NCBI RefSeq assembly: GCF_900169305.1
Contig: NZ_FWDP01000004.1
Coordinates: 1,302,001 to 1,366,000 of the forward strand
Length of the DNA stretch: 64,000 bases
From: Marinilactibacillus piezotolerans
GTDB taxonomy: Bacteria > Bacillota > Bacilli > Lactobacillales > Carnobacteriaceae_A
Direction: 5' to 3'
Shown: piece after piece, positions 35,736-43,868 of the stretch
Numbering within the stretch: position 1 is the stretch's first letter
Layout of the letters: the number at the start of each line of letters is the position of its first letter
Program-made: the position numbers and the translations under genes
The notes under the pieces: model-generated
What the model was told of the DNA's origin: nothing
Database searches by the model: none
The model's input: only the letters and a program-made list of their open reading frames with translations

Positions 35736-36299
35736 ATGGTTGGACGAAAAAATAACCGCCGAACTCAATATACCATTGCAGCCATTAAAGAAGCTTTTTT
35801 AACTTTGTTGAAAGATACCGATTTATCTAAAATCACCGTTACGGAAATCTGCAAGCTCGCTGATGTGAATCGTGGAACATTTTATATTCATTTCTCAGAT
35901 CCTTTTGATCTCTATCAGAAAATCGAGTTAGATCTCACTGAACAAATCAAACCTATTCTGGCCATGAAGCCGCAGGACCAACTGCACGACTGGCTGCAGC
36001 GCTTGATTTTATTGTTCAAAGAAAACGAAGCTGCCAGCAGAATCATCTTAGCCAATTACCAGAACAGTAAAATGGTCAATGATATTTTTTCAGAAGTTCA
36101 TGAAGCAGCTATGAAAGATTTCAGTATTTTGTTCAATGAACAGAACCCGCTACTCCTGGAATATTATTTTACCTATTTTGTAAAAGGAACGATTGGAACA
36201 ATACTTGATTGGATGGAAAACGATCAGGAGACTTCCGTCGAAGAAATCACAGACGTGTTAAGCAACTTGATTTCTACATTTACTAGGAAGACAGACTAA
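35736..36299 (+). CDS. TetR/AcrR-family transcriptional regulator
   Basis: 187 residues. The helix-turn-helix is FLTLLKDTDLSKITVTEICKLADVNRGTFYIHF (about 21-53), followed by an all-helical ligand domain ending in VLSNLISTF. The form with FYIHF and a C-terminal domain like this is common beside lactobacillal exporters. Divergent from the ABC exporter genes, with inverted repeats overlapping both promoters, so autoregulation plus control of the exporter is likely. Confidence 0.9.
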   Translation: MVGRKNNRRTQYTIAAIKEAFLTLLKDTDLSKITVTEICKLADVNRGTFYIHFSDPFDLYQKIELDLTEQIKPILAMKPQDQLHDWLQRLILLFKENEAASRIILANYQNSKMVNDIFSEVHEAAMKDFSILFNEQNPLLLEYYFTYFVKGTIGTILDWMENDQETSVEEITDVLSNLISTFTRKTD

Positions 36300-36310
36300 A
36301 ACCGACTGAT

Positions 36311-36352
36311 CCCCATAAGAGAGATGCATTTAATCTTTCTTATGGGGTTTTT
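36311..36352 (+). terminator. Terminator of the TetR gene
   Basis: 10-bp stem (36311-36320 with 36338-36347) and a T5 tail. Confidence 0.85.
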
Positions 36353-36396
36353 AATTATTGCCTAATTCCAGACATTCTAATATATAAACGTATTAA

Positions 36397-36425
36397 TTGT
36401 AAATCTGAAAGCTGGTTTATATACT
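36397..36425 (+). promoter_or_regulatory. Promoter of stress-protein gene 1
   Basis: -35 TTGTAA (36397-36402), 17 nt, -10 TATACT (36420-36425), about 45 nt before the ATG. Confidence 0.6.
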
Positions 36426-36469
36426 GGGAAGTGTAATCGTTGGTTTATACTGAAGGGGGAATGTATGAA

Positions 36470-36979
36470 ATGGATAAATATGTTGAAGGTCATTATAGAT
36501 CAGTTGAAGAAGCAGTCCATGCAGCAAAAGCCTTATTATCACAAGGGTATGCGAATGAAGACTTATTATTTGTGACAAATGATTCGACTAAGTCAGAATT
36601 AGCCGCTCAAACGGAAGTGGACGTTACCACTGATCTTTCCTTGGACCAAGAGGACAACGATCAAGATGAATCAATCATGGATAAAATTAAAGATGCCTTT
36701 ACTAGTAATGACAATGACGATTCCGATCGTGACTCGGAAACAACAAAACAGCTGCAGGATCACAAAGAAGCCATTCGAGCAGGAGACATTTTCTTACTGG
36801 CAGAAACTGCCCCAACAGTGGATCGTGATCCAACAACTGAGCCAAACAGCGGATATGACAATCACAGTTCGATTCAAGATCCAGAAGTATCTTCTATTCC
36901 ACAGACGACAGATGGATTTAAAAAAGACAATCCAGAAGATATTCATGTGGACAACAGTGACATTATGCACCGTCCGTAA
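36470..36979 (+). CDS. General stress protein, YflT-like domain (paralogue 1 of 4)
   Basis: 169 residues, strongly acidic. The N-terminal 40 residues (KYVEGHYRSVEEAVHAAKAL then QGYANEDLLFVTN) match the YflT/general-stress-17M domain. A DKIKDAF segment and a conserved IRAGDIFLLAE strand follow, then a disordered Asp/Ser/Pro tail. ATG at 36470 is chosen over upstream ATGs because GAAGGGGGA lies 9 nt before it. The next paralogue starts 60 nt downstream on the same strand. Presumed cytoplasmic, function unknown. Confidence 0.75.
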   Translation: MDKYVEGHYRSVEEAVHAAKALLSQGYANEDLLFVTNDSTKSELAAQTEVDVTTDLSLDQEDNDQDESIMDKIKDAFTSNDNDDSDRDSETTKQLQDHKEAIRAGDIFLLAETAPTVDRDPTTEPNSGYDNHSSIQDPEVSSIPQTTDGFKKDNPEDIHVDNSDIMHRP

Positions 36980-37039
36980 GAATTGCAGATTTTTATGATC
37001 AAACTTCAGCTTCACCAAATAGTAATAGGAGGAAAATAA

Positions 37040-37501
37040 ATGAGTAAATATGTAGACGGAAATTATACTTCCATGGAAGATGTTACCCATGCAATCAACG
37101 CCTTGGTTATGCGCGGATATAACAAAGACGGCATTGTAGTGGTTACTAATGAAAACAAGAAGCAAGAAATCTCTTCAGACTTAGATATGAATGTAACGAC
37201 TGATGACTCTTATCCTGAGTTGAATGACTACAAAAACGATATTCAAAACGGTCATTTCATTGTACTGGCAGACGAAGACTCCAGTATCAATGAAAATCAA
37301 AGAACGGGCTCAACCAATGGAGAAGCAGAAAGTCCAGCAGCAGATCCGGCTCCGGCACCTGACTTGGGTTCGACTGCTTCAAGAGAGAGCGACATCGGCA
37401 ACGACACATCAAGAGAAGTTCCCGTCACCGACAAGGAAGACGAACCCGGTGACATCCCTGTAGATGAAGATCATGATCTTAAAGGTCCACATAATTTATA
37501 G
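37040..37501 (+). CDS. General stress protein, YflT-like domain (paralogue 2 of 4)
   Basis: 153 residues. The same N-terminal unit (KYVDGNYTSMEDVTHAINAL, RGYNKDGIVVVTN) and the IQNGHFIVLADE strand, but the acidic linker before it is shortened. The tail is low-complexity and rich in Pro, Asp and Ser. AGGAGG lies before the ATG. The 60-nt gap to paralogue 1 has no terminator, so the two form a dicistron, ended by the hairpin at 37508. Confidence 0.72.
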   Translation: MSKYVDGNYTSMEDVTHAINALVMRGYNKDGIVVVTNENKKQEISSDLDMNVTTDDSYPELNDYKNDIQNGHFIVLADEDSSINENQRTGSTNGEAESPAADPAPAPDLGSTASRESDIGNDTSREVPVTDKEDEPGDIPVDEDHDLKGPHNL

Positions 37502-37507
37502 ATAAGC

Positions 37508-37545
37508 AAAAGGACGACTTGGATCAAAACCCTAGTCGTCCTTTT
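37508..37545. terminator. Bidirectional terminator
   Basis: Perfect 12-bp stem (37508-37519 with 37534-37545) with T5 on the plus strand. It also ends the minus-strand regulator remnant that stops at 37549. Confidence 0.85.
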
Positions 37546-37548
37546 TAT

Positions 37549-37713
37549 TTATACTTCTTTTCCATATTCCAGCAAGTCCCCCGGCTGGCACTCCAGTACT
37601 TCGCACAGTTTCTCCAATGTAGAAAATCGAATGGCTTTTGCCTTACCGTTTTTCAGATTGGATATATTTGCCATCGTGATACCGACTTTCTCCGACAGTT
37701 CGGTCACAGACAT
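37549..37713 (-). pseudogene. XRE-family (YozG-like) regulator lacking its N-terminus
   Basis: 54 residues from an ATG at 37713: SVTELSEKVGITMANISNL, KNGKAKAIRFSTLEKLCEVL, then CQPGDLLEY. This is the body of the short Cro/CI-type regulators of about 65-70 residues. Their first helix normally precedes ERKMSVTELS. Here AGG AAA before the ATG still encodes Arg-Lys, but an in-frame TAA comes next and ATG ATA ATT sits directly before it. An internal deletion of roughly 20-30 nt therefore seems to have removed the first helix. Confidence 0.6.
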
Positions 37714-37752
37714 TTTCCTTTAAATTATCATTTTATACCTGTAGATACTCCG

Positions 37753-37899
37753 TTAAAGCAAATAAACACTAAAAAAGTTGAGCAACACATTGCTAACTTC
37801 CTGCTTATCCTTTTTGCAACATAATTGGATTGCTGCTCCGTCTGTAGTCAGATGACAGCTGACATTTTCAAAGCGAGCATATGGTTTGTATTCAGTCAT
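37753..37899 (-). CDS. Short open frame of unknown function beside the XRE remnant
   Basis: 48 residues from ATG 37899: starts MTEYKPYARFENVSCHL, with a Cys pair (IQLCCKKDKQEV), ending NVLLNFFSVYLL. AAGGAGG lies only 3 nt before the ATG, unusually close. The codon use looks protein-like and it precedes the XRE remnant on the same strand. It may be a truncated partner gene. Its start overlaps the plus-strand promoter of paralogue 3, so both cannot be freely used at once. Confidence 0.4.
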   Translation of the reverse strand: MTEYKPYARFENVSCHLTTDGAAIQLCCKKDKQEVSNVLLNFFSVYLL

Positions 37900-37914
37900 T
37901 ATCCTCCTTATACT
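37886..37914 (+). promoter_or_regulatory. Promoter of stress-protein gene 3
   Basis: -35 TTGTAT (37886-37891), 17 nt, -10 TATACT (37909-37914); same architecture as the promoters of paralogues 1 and 4. Confidence 0.6.
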
Positions 37915-37962
37915 GACAATATAACCATAAGTATTGAAAATTCCATTAGGAGGAATTTAGTT

Positions 37963-38736
37963 ATGAACAAACATGTTATTGGAAGTTACCAAACTGTAGA
38001 TGAAGCAAAACAAGCTGCAAAAAACCTGATCGATCAAGGCCAAGCTAGAGATGAACTTACATTGGCAGCGAATCAGGCAACTGCTCAACAAATCGATACA
38101 GATATTCCTGTGAAAGTCTATGGAAATCATCACAACGAAAATCATCCTGATGAAGACAACGACGATTCTGTCATCGATAAAATAAAAGATGTCTTTACTG
38201 GCGACTCTGATGATCATTCGTTATCGCATACTTCAAACGAAGAAAATACACTGTTAGATGAATATCAAGCTGACATTTCTCGCGGCAGTATCGTCCTTTT
38301 AGCTGAAGAACGATTGGATACGAATGTATCTGGAATGAATGCCGATCGACCAATCATTGATTCTGGCAATTCAGCAGACAAACCCGTCATTGATACAAAT
38401 GACTCGGTAGATAAACCTGTCGTTGATCCGATTAACCCTGCTTCAGACGTTGTTGTCGATTCAAAAGATGACCCTTCTGTTGATCCGGCCATAGCGCCAA
38501 CGGATAAACCTGGAATCGATCCAACAGAACCTGCTCATCAAGAGGCTTCTCAATCGACTGAGCGTTCCTCAGATAAAGGAGGAAAAGTGGATAAACCAGT
38601 CATTGACCCTATTAATCCAGCATCAGATGTCGTAGTCGATTCTGAAAATGATCCATCGGTTGACCCAGCCATCACACCAGCTGATGATCCGGATATTGAT
38701 CCAACTGATCCGGCACACCGCTCACCAAAGAAATAA
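37963..38736 (+). CDS. General stress protein, YflT-like domain with repeated acidic tail (paralogue 3 of 4)
   Basis: 257 residues. The N-terminus KHVIGSYQTVDEAKQAAKNL is the family unit; VIDKIKDVFTGDSDD and ISRGSIVLLAEE follow as in the paralogues. The C-terminal half is a low-complexity Asp/Pro-rich region containing two copies of a 43-44-residue unit beginning DKPVVDPINPASDVVVDS and ending in DPTEPAH or DPTDPAH. ATG at 37963 has AGGAGG upstream; the open frame reaches back to 37825 without a ribosome site. Confidence 0.75.
   Translation: MNKHVIGSYQTVDEAKQAAKNLIDQGQARDELTLAANQATAQQIDTDIPVKVYGNHHNENHPDEDNDDSVIDKIKDVFTGDSDDHSLSHTSNEENTLLDEYQADISRGSIVLLAEERLDTNVSGMNADRPIIDSGNSADKPVIDTNDSVDKPVVDPINPASDVVVDSKDDPSVDPAIAPTDKPGIDPTEPAHQEASQSTERSSDKGGKVDKPVIDPINPASDVVVDSENDPSVDPAITPADDPDIDPTDPAHRSPKK
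38410..38721 (+). repeat. Duplicated 44-codon unit inside stress-protein gene 3
   Basis: Copies at 38410-38540 and 38590-38721 encode nearly the same peptide, while the DNA differs mostly at third codon positions. This is an old duplication kept by selection on the protein. Confidence 0.8.
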
Positions 38737-38772
38737 ACACGTAACTCATCAGCAATCAAATTAAGTTTCATG

Positions 38773-38808
38773 ATCTGGGACAGGCATAATGCTTGTTCCA
38801 GATTTTTT
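38773..38808 (+). terminator. Terminator of stress-protein gene 3
   Basis: 15-bp stem with two G-U pairs (38773-38787 with 38789-38803) and a T6 tail. Confidence 0.88.
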
Positions 38809-38889
38809 ATTTTGAACAACGCTTGTTTAGCCAAACCAACCATTCTCTATTGGTTTTGATCCGGCTCTTTCACCCTATATGCGTTTAAT

Positions 38890-38918
38890 TTGAATAATGC
38901 CAATAGTATTTCTATACT
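38890..38918 (+). promoter_or_regulatory. Promoter of stress-protein gene 4
   Basis: -35 TTGAAT (38890-38895), 17 nt, -10 TATACT (38913-38918), 45 nt before the ATG. Confidence 0.6.
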
Positions 38919-38962
38919 GAAATTAAACGATTTTCGTGGAAAATCAAAGGAGGACTCAAGTA

Positions 38963-39859
38963 ATGAATCAATTTATCAAAGGAAGCTATGAAACCGTTAA
39001 AGAAGCTAATAGCGCAATAGATCAGTTGATTGTGCAAGGATATAATAAAGATGATATTACGCTCGTTTCAAACGCTTCTACTCATAGTACCATTCGGACA
39101 GATGTCCCAACTAAAGTATACAATGGTCCTGAATCTTCAGATGAACAAAATGGTGAATCATTTATAGAGAAAGTCAAAGATATTTTCACAAGCGATTCAG
39201 CAAATAACACAACACATCAGACATCTAAAAATGAAAATACCTTATTGAACGATTACCAAAGTGACTTGGATGCCGGACACATCGTGGTGCTGGTTAAAGA
39301 AAACCCTAATACAGACAGTGTAACCAATTATGAAACAACAGAACCTGTAGAACCGCCAATGGACCCGATCGTCAAATCATCCACAGATGAAACTAATACA
39401 GAAGAGAAGCAATCCTCTTCTGCACAACAACCTGCTCATACTTCAGATAACCAAAAAGAAGCGATTGAATTAAAAGAAGAAGAACTAGATATCAACAAAC
39501 ACGAAAAACAGGTCGGTGAAGTGCACATCCAGAAAAATGTTACAGAAGAAACCAAAACAGTAGATGTCCCTGTAAAACATGAAGACATCAAGATCGAAAG
39601 ACATCCTGCCTCCAGCGATACCCCTTCTGATACAACGATAGAAGAAGGCGAAGAAATTACTATTCCTTTATCAGAAGAACAAATAGACGTGACCAAACGT
39701 CCTGTCGTAAAAAATGAGGTTACCATTGAAAAAGAAACCAAAGAAGATACCCAACGAGTATCAGAATCTCTGCGCAAAGAAAATGCTGAAGTTCAAACAG
39801 AAGGGCCTCTTCATTTGGAAGACGACAAAACAGGTGATGACGAAAAGCGCAAATCTTAA
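38963..39859 (+). CDS. General stress protein: YflT-like domain fused to DUF2382 (YsnF-type) domain (paralogue 4 of 4)
   Basis: 298 residues. The N-terminus NQFIKGSYETVKEANSAIDQL and FIEKVKDIFTS and LDAGHIVVLVKE repeat the family pattern. After an acidic linker comes a DUF2382 domain: KHEKQVGEVHIQKNVTEETK, VPVKHEDIKIERHP, EEITIPLSEEQIDVTKRPVV and KNEVTIEKE. The same domain occurs in Bacillus YsnF, a general-stress protein. AAAGGAGG lies before the ATG. The fusion links the array firmly to stress-response protein families. Confidence 0.82.
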   Translation: MNQFIKGSYETVKEANSAIDQLIVQGYNKDDITLVSNASTHSTIRTDVPTKVYNGPESSDEQNGESFIEKVKDIFTSDSANNTTHQTSKNENTLLNDYQSDLDAGHIVVLVKENPNTDSVTNYETTEPVEPPMDPIVKSSTDETNTEEKQSSSAQQPAHTSDNQKEAIELKEEELDINKHEKQVGEVHIQKNVTEETKTVDVPVKHEDIKIERHPASSDTPSDTTIEEGEEITIPLSEEQIDVTKRPVVKNEVTIEKETKEDTQRVSESLRKENAEVQTEGPLHLEDDKTGDDEKRKS

Positions 39860-39925
39860 AACCGATTGAATCCAGTGAGAAGAGAACTACTCAACTCTCC
39901 TTCTCTTTTCATACTGCATTCAAAT

Positions 39926-39973
39926 AAAGGAAGAGAGACAACCTTGAATACAGGTTGCATCTCTTCCTTTTTT
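39926..39973. terminator. Terminator between convergent genes
   Basis: Long imperfect stem with an 11-bp outer helix (39926-39936 with 39960-39970) and T6 on the plus strand. Confidence 0.85.
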
Positions 39974-39988
39974 ATAGGATTGATCTTT

Positions 39989-40984
39989 TTAAAGCATTTC
40001 TTTGGCTAACAGTCTGTACGTATTCAGTCTCTGTTCTTGAGAATGGGCGATGCTGCAGATCATAGCTTCGTCAAACCCATATTCTTCAGCATCTTGATAG
40101 AGTTTTTTCGCCACTTCTTCAGCTGTTCCCACTAAATGGATTTCGCGGTTGCGTTTGATCGCCGCTTCCTCTTCTTCAGACAGTTTGTATTCAGCCGCTT
40201 CTTCTGGTGTCATTAAACTTACCATTTTTCCTTGTGCCAAGCGAATACGCGCAATGTCTTGCGGTTTAGCTTGAAATTCGGCTTCTTCTTTTGTTTCAGC
40301 GACTGTAACGAGATAAGCTACATTGATCTCTGGCTTTTCCATAAACTCAGAGGGTGTGAAATGATGTCTGTATAATTCAAAGATTTCCTTGCGCATAGCG
40401 CCCAGCATAAAGAATTGTGCAAAAGAATAGCCTAATCCTTTTCTGCCTGCTTCAATCGCGCTGTTCCCGCTTGATCCCAGCAGCCATGCTTCTGGCTTAA
40501 CGATTTTGCCAGGTGTCGCAAGTGTGTGCTTATATAAGGTTTCTTCCGGTCTTTTATCATTGATCAGTGTCAAAGCTACATCCAATTTTTCATATAAATG
40601 ATCAAAATCCGGGTTGTTGCCTTGTGACAATGCATAGATCGAACGCTGATCTCCGCCTGGTGCACGTCCGACTCCATAATCAATTCTTCCCGGTGCCAAG
40701 GCACTGAGTGTTTTAAACACTTCTGCCATTTTCAGCGGTGAATAGTGCATCATCATCGTTCCGCCAGTTCCTAAACGGATACTGTTGGTTTTAGCAGCCA
40801 TGTAGGCAATAATAATTTCAGGTGCTGAGCTGGCAAACGCATCACTCCCGTGGTGTTCTGCCATCCACATACGGTAATAGCCTAGTTCTTCTGCTACTTG
40901 GGCTAATTCTACCGCTTTTTCAATGGCACCTTGACCTGTATTGCCTCTTGTAATAGGTGCCTGGTCTAATACGCTAAGTTTCAT
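39989..40984 (-). CDS. LLM-class flavin-dependent oxidoreductase (luciferase-like)
   Basis: 331 residues, TIM-barrel family that uses reduced FMN. MWMAEHHG near 40-48 and GTGGTMMMHYSPLKMAE near 73-90 are typical of the bacterial luciferase-like group, as is the GYSFAQFF segment. Close in style to Bacillus YceB/YwcH-type proteins. Substrate unknown. Monocistronic; AAAGGTTG precedes the ATG. Confidence 0.88.
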   Translation of the reverse strand: MKLSVLDQAPITRGNTGQGAIEKAVELAQVAEELGYYRMWMAEHHGSDAFASSAPEIIIAYMAAKTNSIRLGTGGTMMMHYSPLKMAEVFKTLSALAPGRIDYGVGRAPGGDQRSIYALSQGNNPDFDHLYEKLDVALTLINDKRPEETLYKHTLATPGKIVKPEAWLLGSSGNSAIEAGRKGLGYSFAQFFMLGAMRKEIFELYRHHFTPSEFMEKPEINVAYLVTVAETKEEAEFQAKPQDIARIRLAQGKMVSLMTPEEAAEYKLSEEEEAAIKRNREIHLVGTAEEVAKKLYQDAEEYGFDEAMICSIAHSQEQRLNTYRLLAKEML

Positions 40985-41086
40985 TCATCTATCAACCTTT
41001 CTTTTACTTACTTTTAGTATACCACTGGTATCACGATCGGTCATGCTGCACTCTATCATTTTTTCTGTATTTATTCGGATGCCCGC

Positions 41087-41350
41087 TCAAATTCTACCAT
41101 GTAGTGACAGATAATACAGCCGATACATTTCACCAGGTTCCGATTCAAATGCCCAGGGATTTCCTCTATATTCTTCTCCTTCTAGCACAAACCCATTATC
41201 TCCACCAGGAAAATAAACATCACTCATTGTTCCTTCCACGACTTCTGTCTCTCCTTTTAATGCATACGGCAGATCTAGGAGCGGTAAATAAAGAAAATTC
41301 TTCAGGATATCATCAAAAAAGGTAGCAAAATACCGATAAGCAATCACCAT
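41087..41350 (-). CDS. Small protein of unknown function, possibly the C-terminal part of a split gene
   Basis: 87 residues: VIAYRYFATFFDDILKNFLY then VVEGTMSDVYFPGGDNGFVL, EGEEYRGNPWAF and PGEMYRLYYLSLHG. The second half looks like a small beta domain with the G-E-x-Y-R-L-Y-Y pattern seen in membrane-anchored DUF3592-like proteins. No ribosome binding site precedes its ATG. The +1 frame at its end continues with MVEFERASE. Both facts suggest a frameshift or remnant rather than an independent gene. Confidence 0.4.
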   Translation of the reverse strand: MVIAYRYFATFFDDILKNFLYLPLLDLPYALKGETEVVEGTMSDVYFPGGDNGFVLEGEEYRGNPWAFESEPGEMYRLYYLSLHGRI

Positions 41351-41357
41351 TTTTTAT

Positions 41358-41459
41358 TCAAACGACCTTTTTTAATCGCACGACCATTGGAATCAGTCTC
41401 CCGAAAATCATTAAGAAAATGATGATCTCAAATGCTAGCGAACCGTAGTAGTATTCCAT
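41358..41459 (-). CDS. 33-residue membrane peptide, possibly the N-terminal part of a split gene
   Basis: MEYYYGSLAFEIIIFLMIFG then RLIPMVVRLKKVV: one membrane span with a basic cytoplasmic end. GGAG lies 8 nt before the ATG, which starts 2 nt after the esterase stop, so it is translationally coupled. The next frame, 87 residues, begins 8 nt after its stop. The pair could be one membrane-anchored protein broken by a stop and frameshift. Confidence 0.5.
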   Translation of the reverse strand: MEYYYGSLAFEIIIFLMIFGRLIPMVVRLKKVV

Positions 41460-41461
41460 AT

Positions 41462-42232
41462 TCAATTCTCCAAATCTGGTATAGAAGACTGTGCTTCAAG
41501 CAGTTCTTTTACAAAAAATGCCGTGATCTGATCCATTGTCGGTACTTTGACTAAATGTTTTTCATCTTCTTCAATAAACGTCAAGTTTGCTTCGGGGTTC
41601 TCTGCTACAAATTCTGCGGTATCCTCATAAGGGACAACGACATCCTGGTTCCCGTGCCAGAATAGGACTGGACGTCCAGCCAGTTTCTCGGGCTGTCTTG
41701 ATAAATCATAATAAGGAATCCAAGCCAATAATGACTCGTAATCTTTTGGATAAAAGCGTCCCATCTCCTCAGCATACGCAAAAATCCGCTCGCGATAAGC
41801 TACCGGCTTAGGTGAACCCATAATACAAGCTGCTGCCTTGATCTCAGGATGATTCGTCAGCAATGCACAGGTTGTAATCCCGCCCATCGATACGCCGCCT
41901 ACTGCAATCTGATCTTCTACCAGCCCCAGCTGTTTGAAGTGATTTACAATATACCCAAATTCAAATAAATTGGTATGAATACTCTGCCAGAATGTCAGCG
42001 ATGGAACCTTTGTAATTTGCTGCTTCCGTTCTCCATGATTCGCCGCATCCGGCAGCAAGACACGAAAGCCGGCTTCAGCCAATTTACGCCCCTGGGTCAA
42101 TACCAGTTCCTTGGACGACTGCCACCCATGATAATAGACAATCAAGGGCATACTTTCATTTCGCTTTTCTTGCTGCACCACTTCCAGCAAGGGGATCGTT
42201 CCCAGCAGTCTTTTTCGAATGGTTAATTTCAT
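41462..42232 (-). CDS. Alpha/beta hydrolase (YitV-like esterase)
   Basis: 256 residues. The oxyanion strand is YYHGWQSSKE, the nucleophile elbow GGVSMGG (Ser near 119), Asp is in WHGNQDVVVP and His in DEKHLVKV, completing a catalytic triad. Family members are carboxylesterases or peptidase-like enzymes of loose specificity. ATG at 42232 is preferred (GAGGTG 7 nt upstream) over the ATG at 42238. Probably the first gene of a unit with the two small frames downstream. Confidence 0.85.
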   Translation of the reverse strand: MKLTIRKRLLGTIPLLEVVQQEKRNESMPLIVYYHGWQSSKELVLTQGRKLAEAGFRVLLPDAANHGERKQQITKVPSLTFWQSIHTNLFEFGYIVNHFKQLGLVEDQIAVGGVSMGGITTCALLTNHPEIKAAACIMGSPKPVAYRERIFAYAEEMGRFYPKDYESLLAWIPYYDLSRQPEKLAGRPVLFWHGNQDVVVPYEDTAEFVAENPEANLTFIEEDEKHLVKVPTMDQITAFFVKELLEAQSSIPDLEN

Positions 42233-42390
42233 GTTCATTCACCTCATTTATTAGATTACCGCAAAACCATAACAGTGGATATATATAAACGCTTAGAATT
42301 TTCTCACTTCTTAAAAATAAGTTTCTGGTGAGCCTTTTCTTTTGAATCAATCAGCATTTTCTACATAATGGTTGTAAGGAGGAGATTTAA

Positions 42391-43794
42391 GTGAGAGAAG
42401 ATACATTATATTATGATGGTCAATGGCAGCAAGCTCAATCATCTGACTACACTGAAGTTATTAATCCAACAACTGAAGAAGTCATTAGTAAAGTTGTAAA
42501 AGCAAACAAAGAAGATGCCGATCGAGCAGTTGCTTCTGCGAATTCTGCTTTTAAAGAATGGAACACATTAAATCCCGATAAACGAGCTGATTATGTAGAA
42601 AAAATCCTAGAAGGTATTAAAGAAAGAAAACAGGAATTAATGGATACAATGATTCAAGAACTAGGAACTTCTTCTATTTTTGCTAATAGCACTCAAGTAG
42701 CGCTAGCGGTTAACGAAATGTCAGCCAGCATCGAAGAAGCCAGACAGTATTCTTTTGAAGAAGAAGTAGAGAATGCTACCGTCATTAAAGAAGGTTTTGG
42801 TGTCGTTGTCTGCATCACTCCGTGGAACTTTCCGTTGAATCAGATTCAAAGAAAAATCACACCGGCATTGCTGGCAGGAAATACTGTCGTCGTCAAGCCG
42901 CCAAATCTAGCACCGCTTACCGCTTTATTACTCACAGAAATTATACATGATGCCGGGCTGCCGAAAGGGGTTTTCAACCTTGTTACAGGTTCTGGAAGCG
43001 AGACAGGTGATTATCTGACCAGTCATCCAGATGTATCAGTGATTTCCTTTACTGGATCCACTAAAGTAGGGAAAAGTCTATATGAAAAAGCTGAAAAAAC
43101 AGTCAAAAAAATTGTATTGGAACTCGGCGGAAAATCTCCCATGATTTATCTTAAAGGCGGCGACTTGGAATTAGCTGTTAAAAATGCAGCAGATACCGTT
43201 TTGCATAACCAAGGACAAACATGTTCTGCACTTACGAGACTGTTAGTTCCAAAAGATGAATTAGAACGAACAAAAGAAGTCATTAAAGATTACTACAAAG
43301 ACATTAAAGTAGGAGATCCAAGTGAAGAAGATACTATGGTTGGACCGCTAGTCTCAGAGGATCAAATGAAGACGGTCTTAGACTATATTGAAAAAGGAAA
43401 AGAAGAAGGAGCAGAAATCCTAATTGGCGGAAACAAAATTGACCGTACCGGTTATTTTGTTGAACCGACTGTCTTTGTTAATGTTGACAACAAGATGACC
43501 ATTGCTCAAGAAGAAATTTTCGGCCCTGTGCTTGTCGTTATCACTTATGAATCAATAGAAGAAGCTATTGAGATAGCAAATGATTCAATGTACGGTCTGT
43601 CTGGCGGAGTCGTTGGACCAGAAGATGAAGCCATAGCTGTGGCTCGTCAGATTCGTACCGGCAACGTATTAGTAAATGACGGAAAACGTAGTCCTAAGGC
43701 TCCATTCGGTGGATATAAACAGTCTGGATTTGGAAGAGAAAATGGGGCTTATGGTTTAGAAGACTATTTTGAAATTAAAGCGATTTTCAAATAA
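42391..43794 (+). CDS. Aldehyde dehydrogenase (NAD(P)-dependent)
   Basis: 467 residues. VVCITPWNFPLNQ near 135-147 is the Rossmann-edge motif, FTGSTKVGK near 210 the cofactor loop, ELGGKSP contains the general-base Glu, and NQGQTCSALTRL contains the catalytic Cys. The C-terminal region APFGGYKQSGFGRENG is also typical. Start is GTG with AAGGAGG upstream. Substrate not evident; no pathway partner is adjacent. Confidence 0.93.
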   Translation: MREDTLYYDGQWQQAQSSDYTEVINPTTEEVISKVVKANKEDADRAVASANSAFKEWNTLNPDKRADYVEKILEGIKERKQELMDTMIQELGTSSIFANSTQVALAVNEMSASIEEARQYSFEEEVENATVIKEGFGVVVCITPWNFPLNQIQRKITPALLAGNTVVVKPPNLAPLTALLLTEIIHDAGLPKGVFNLVTGSGSETGDYLTSHPDVSVISFTGSTKVGKSLYEKAEKTVKKIVLELGGKSPMIYLKGGDLELAVKNAADTVLHNQGQTCSALTRLLVPKDELERTKEVIKDYYKDIKVGDPSEEDTMVGPLVSEDQMKTVLDYIEKGKEEGAEILIGGNKIDRTGYFVEPTVFVNVDNKMTIAQEEIFGPVLVVITYESIEEAIEIANDSMYGLSGGVVGPEDEAIAVARQIRTGNVLVNDGKRSPKAPFGGYKQSGFGRENGAYGLEDYFEIKAIFK

Positions 43795-43822
43795 ATATCT
43801 TTGATTCAATAAAATCATTGCA

Positions 43823-43864
43823 AATAGACCGCGCTGTGTAGGTGACTATACAGCGCGGTCTATT
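43823..43864. terminator. Hairpin between convergent genes
   Basis: Perfect 15-bp GC-rich stem (43823-43837 with 43850-43864). No long T run on either side, but position and stability indicate a shared terminator. Confidence 0.75.
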
Positions 43865-43868
43865 CGTA

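Noticed and set aside
37519-37824. 101-residue plus-strand frame
   Set aside because: Antisense to the XRE remnant, whose translation matches a known family; no ribosome site.
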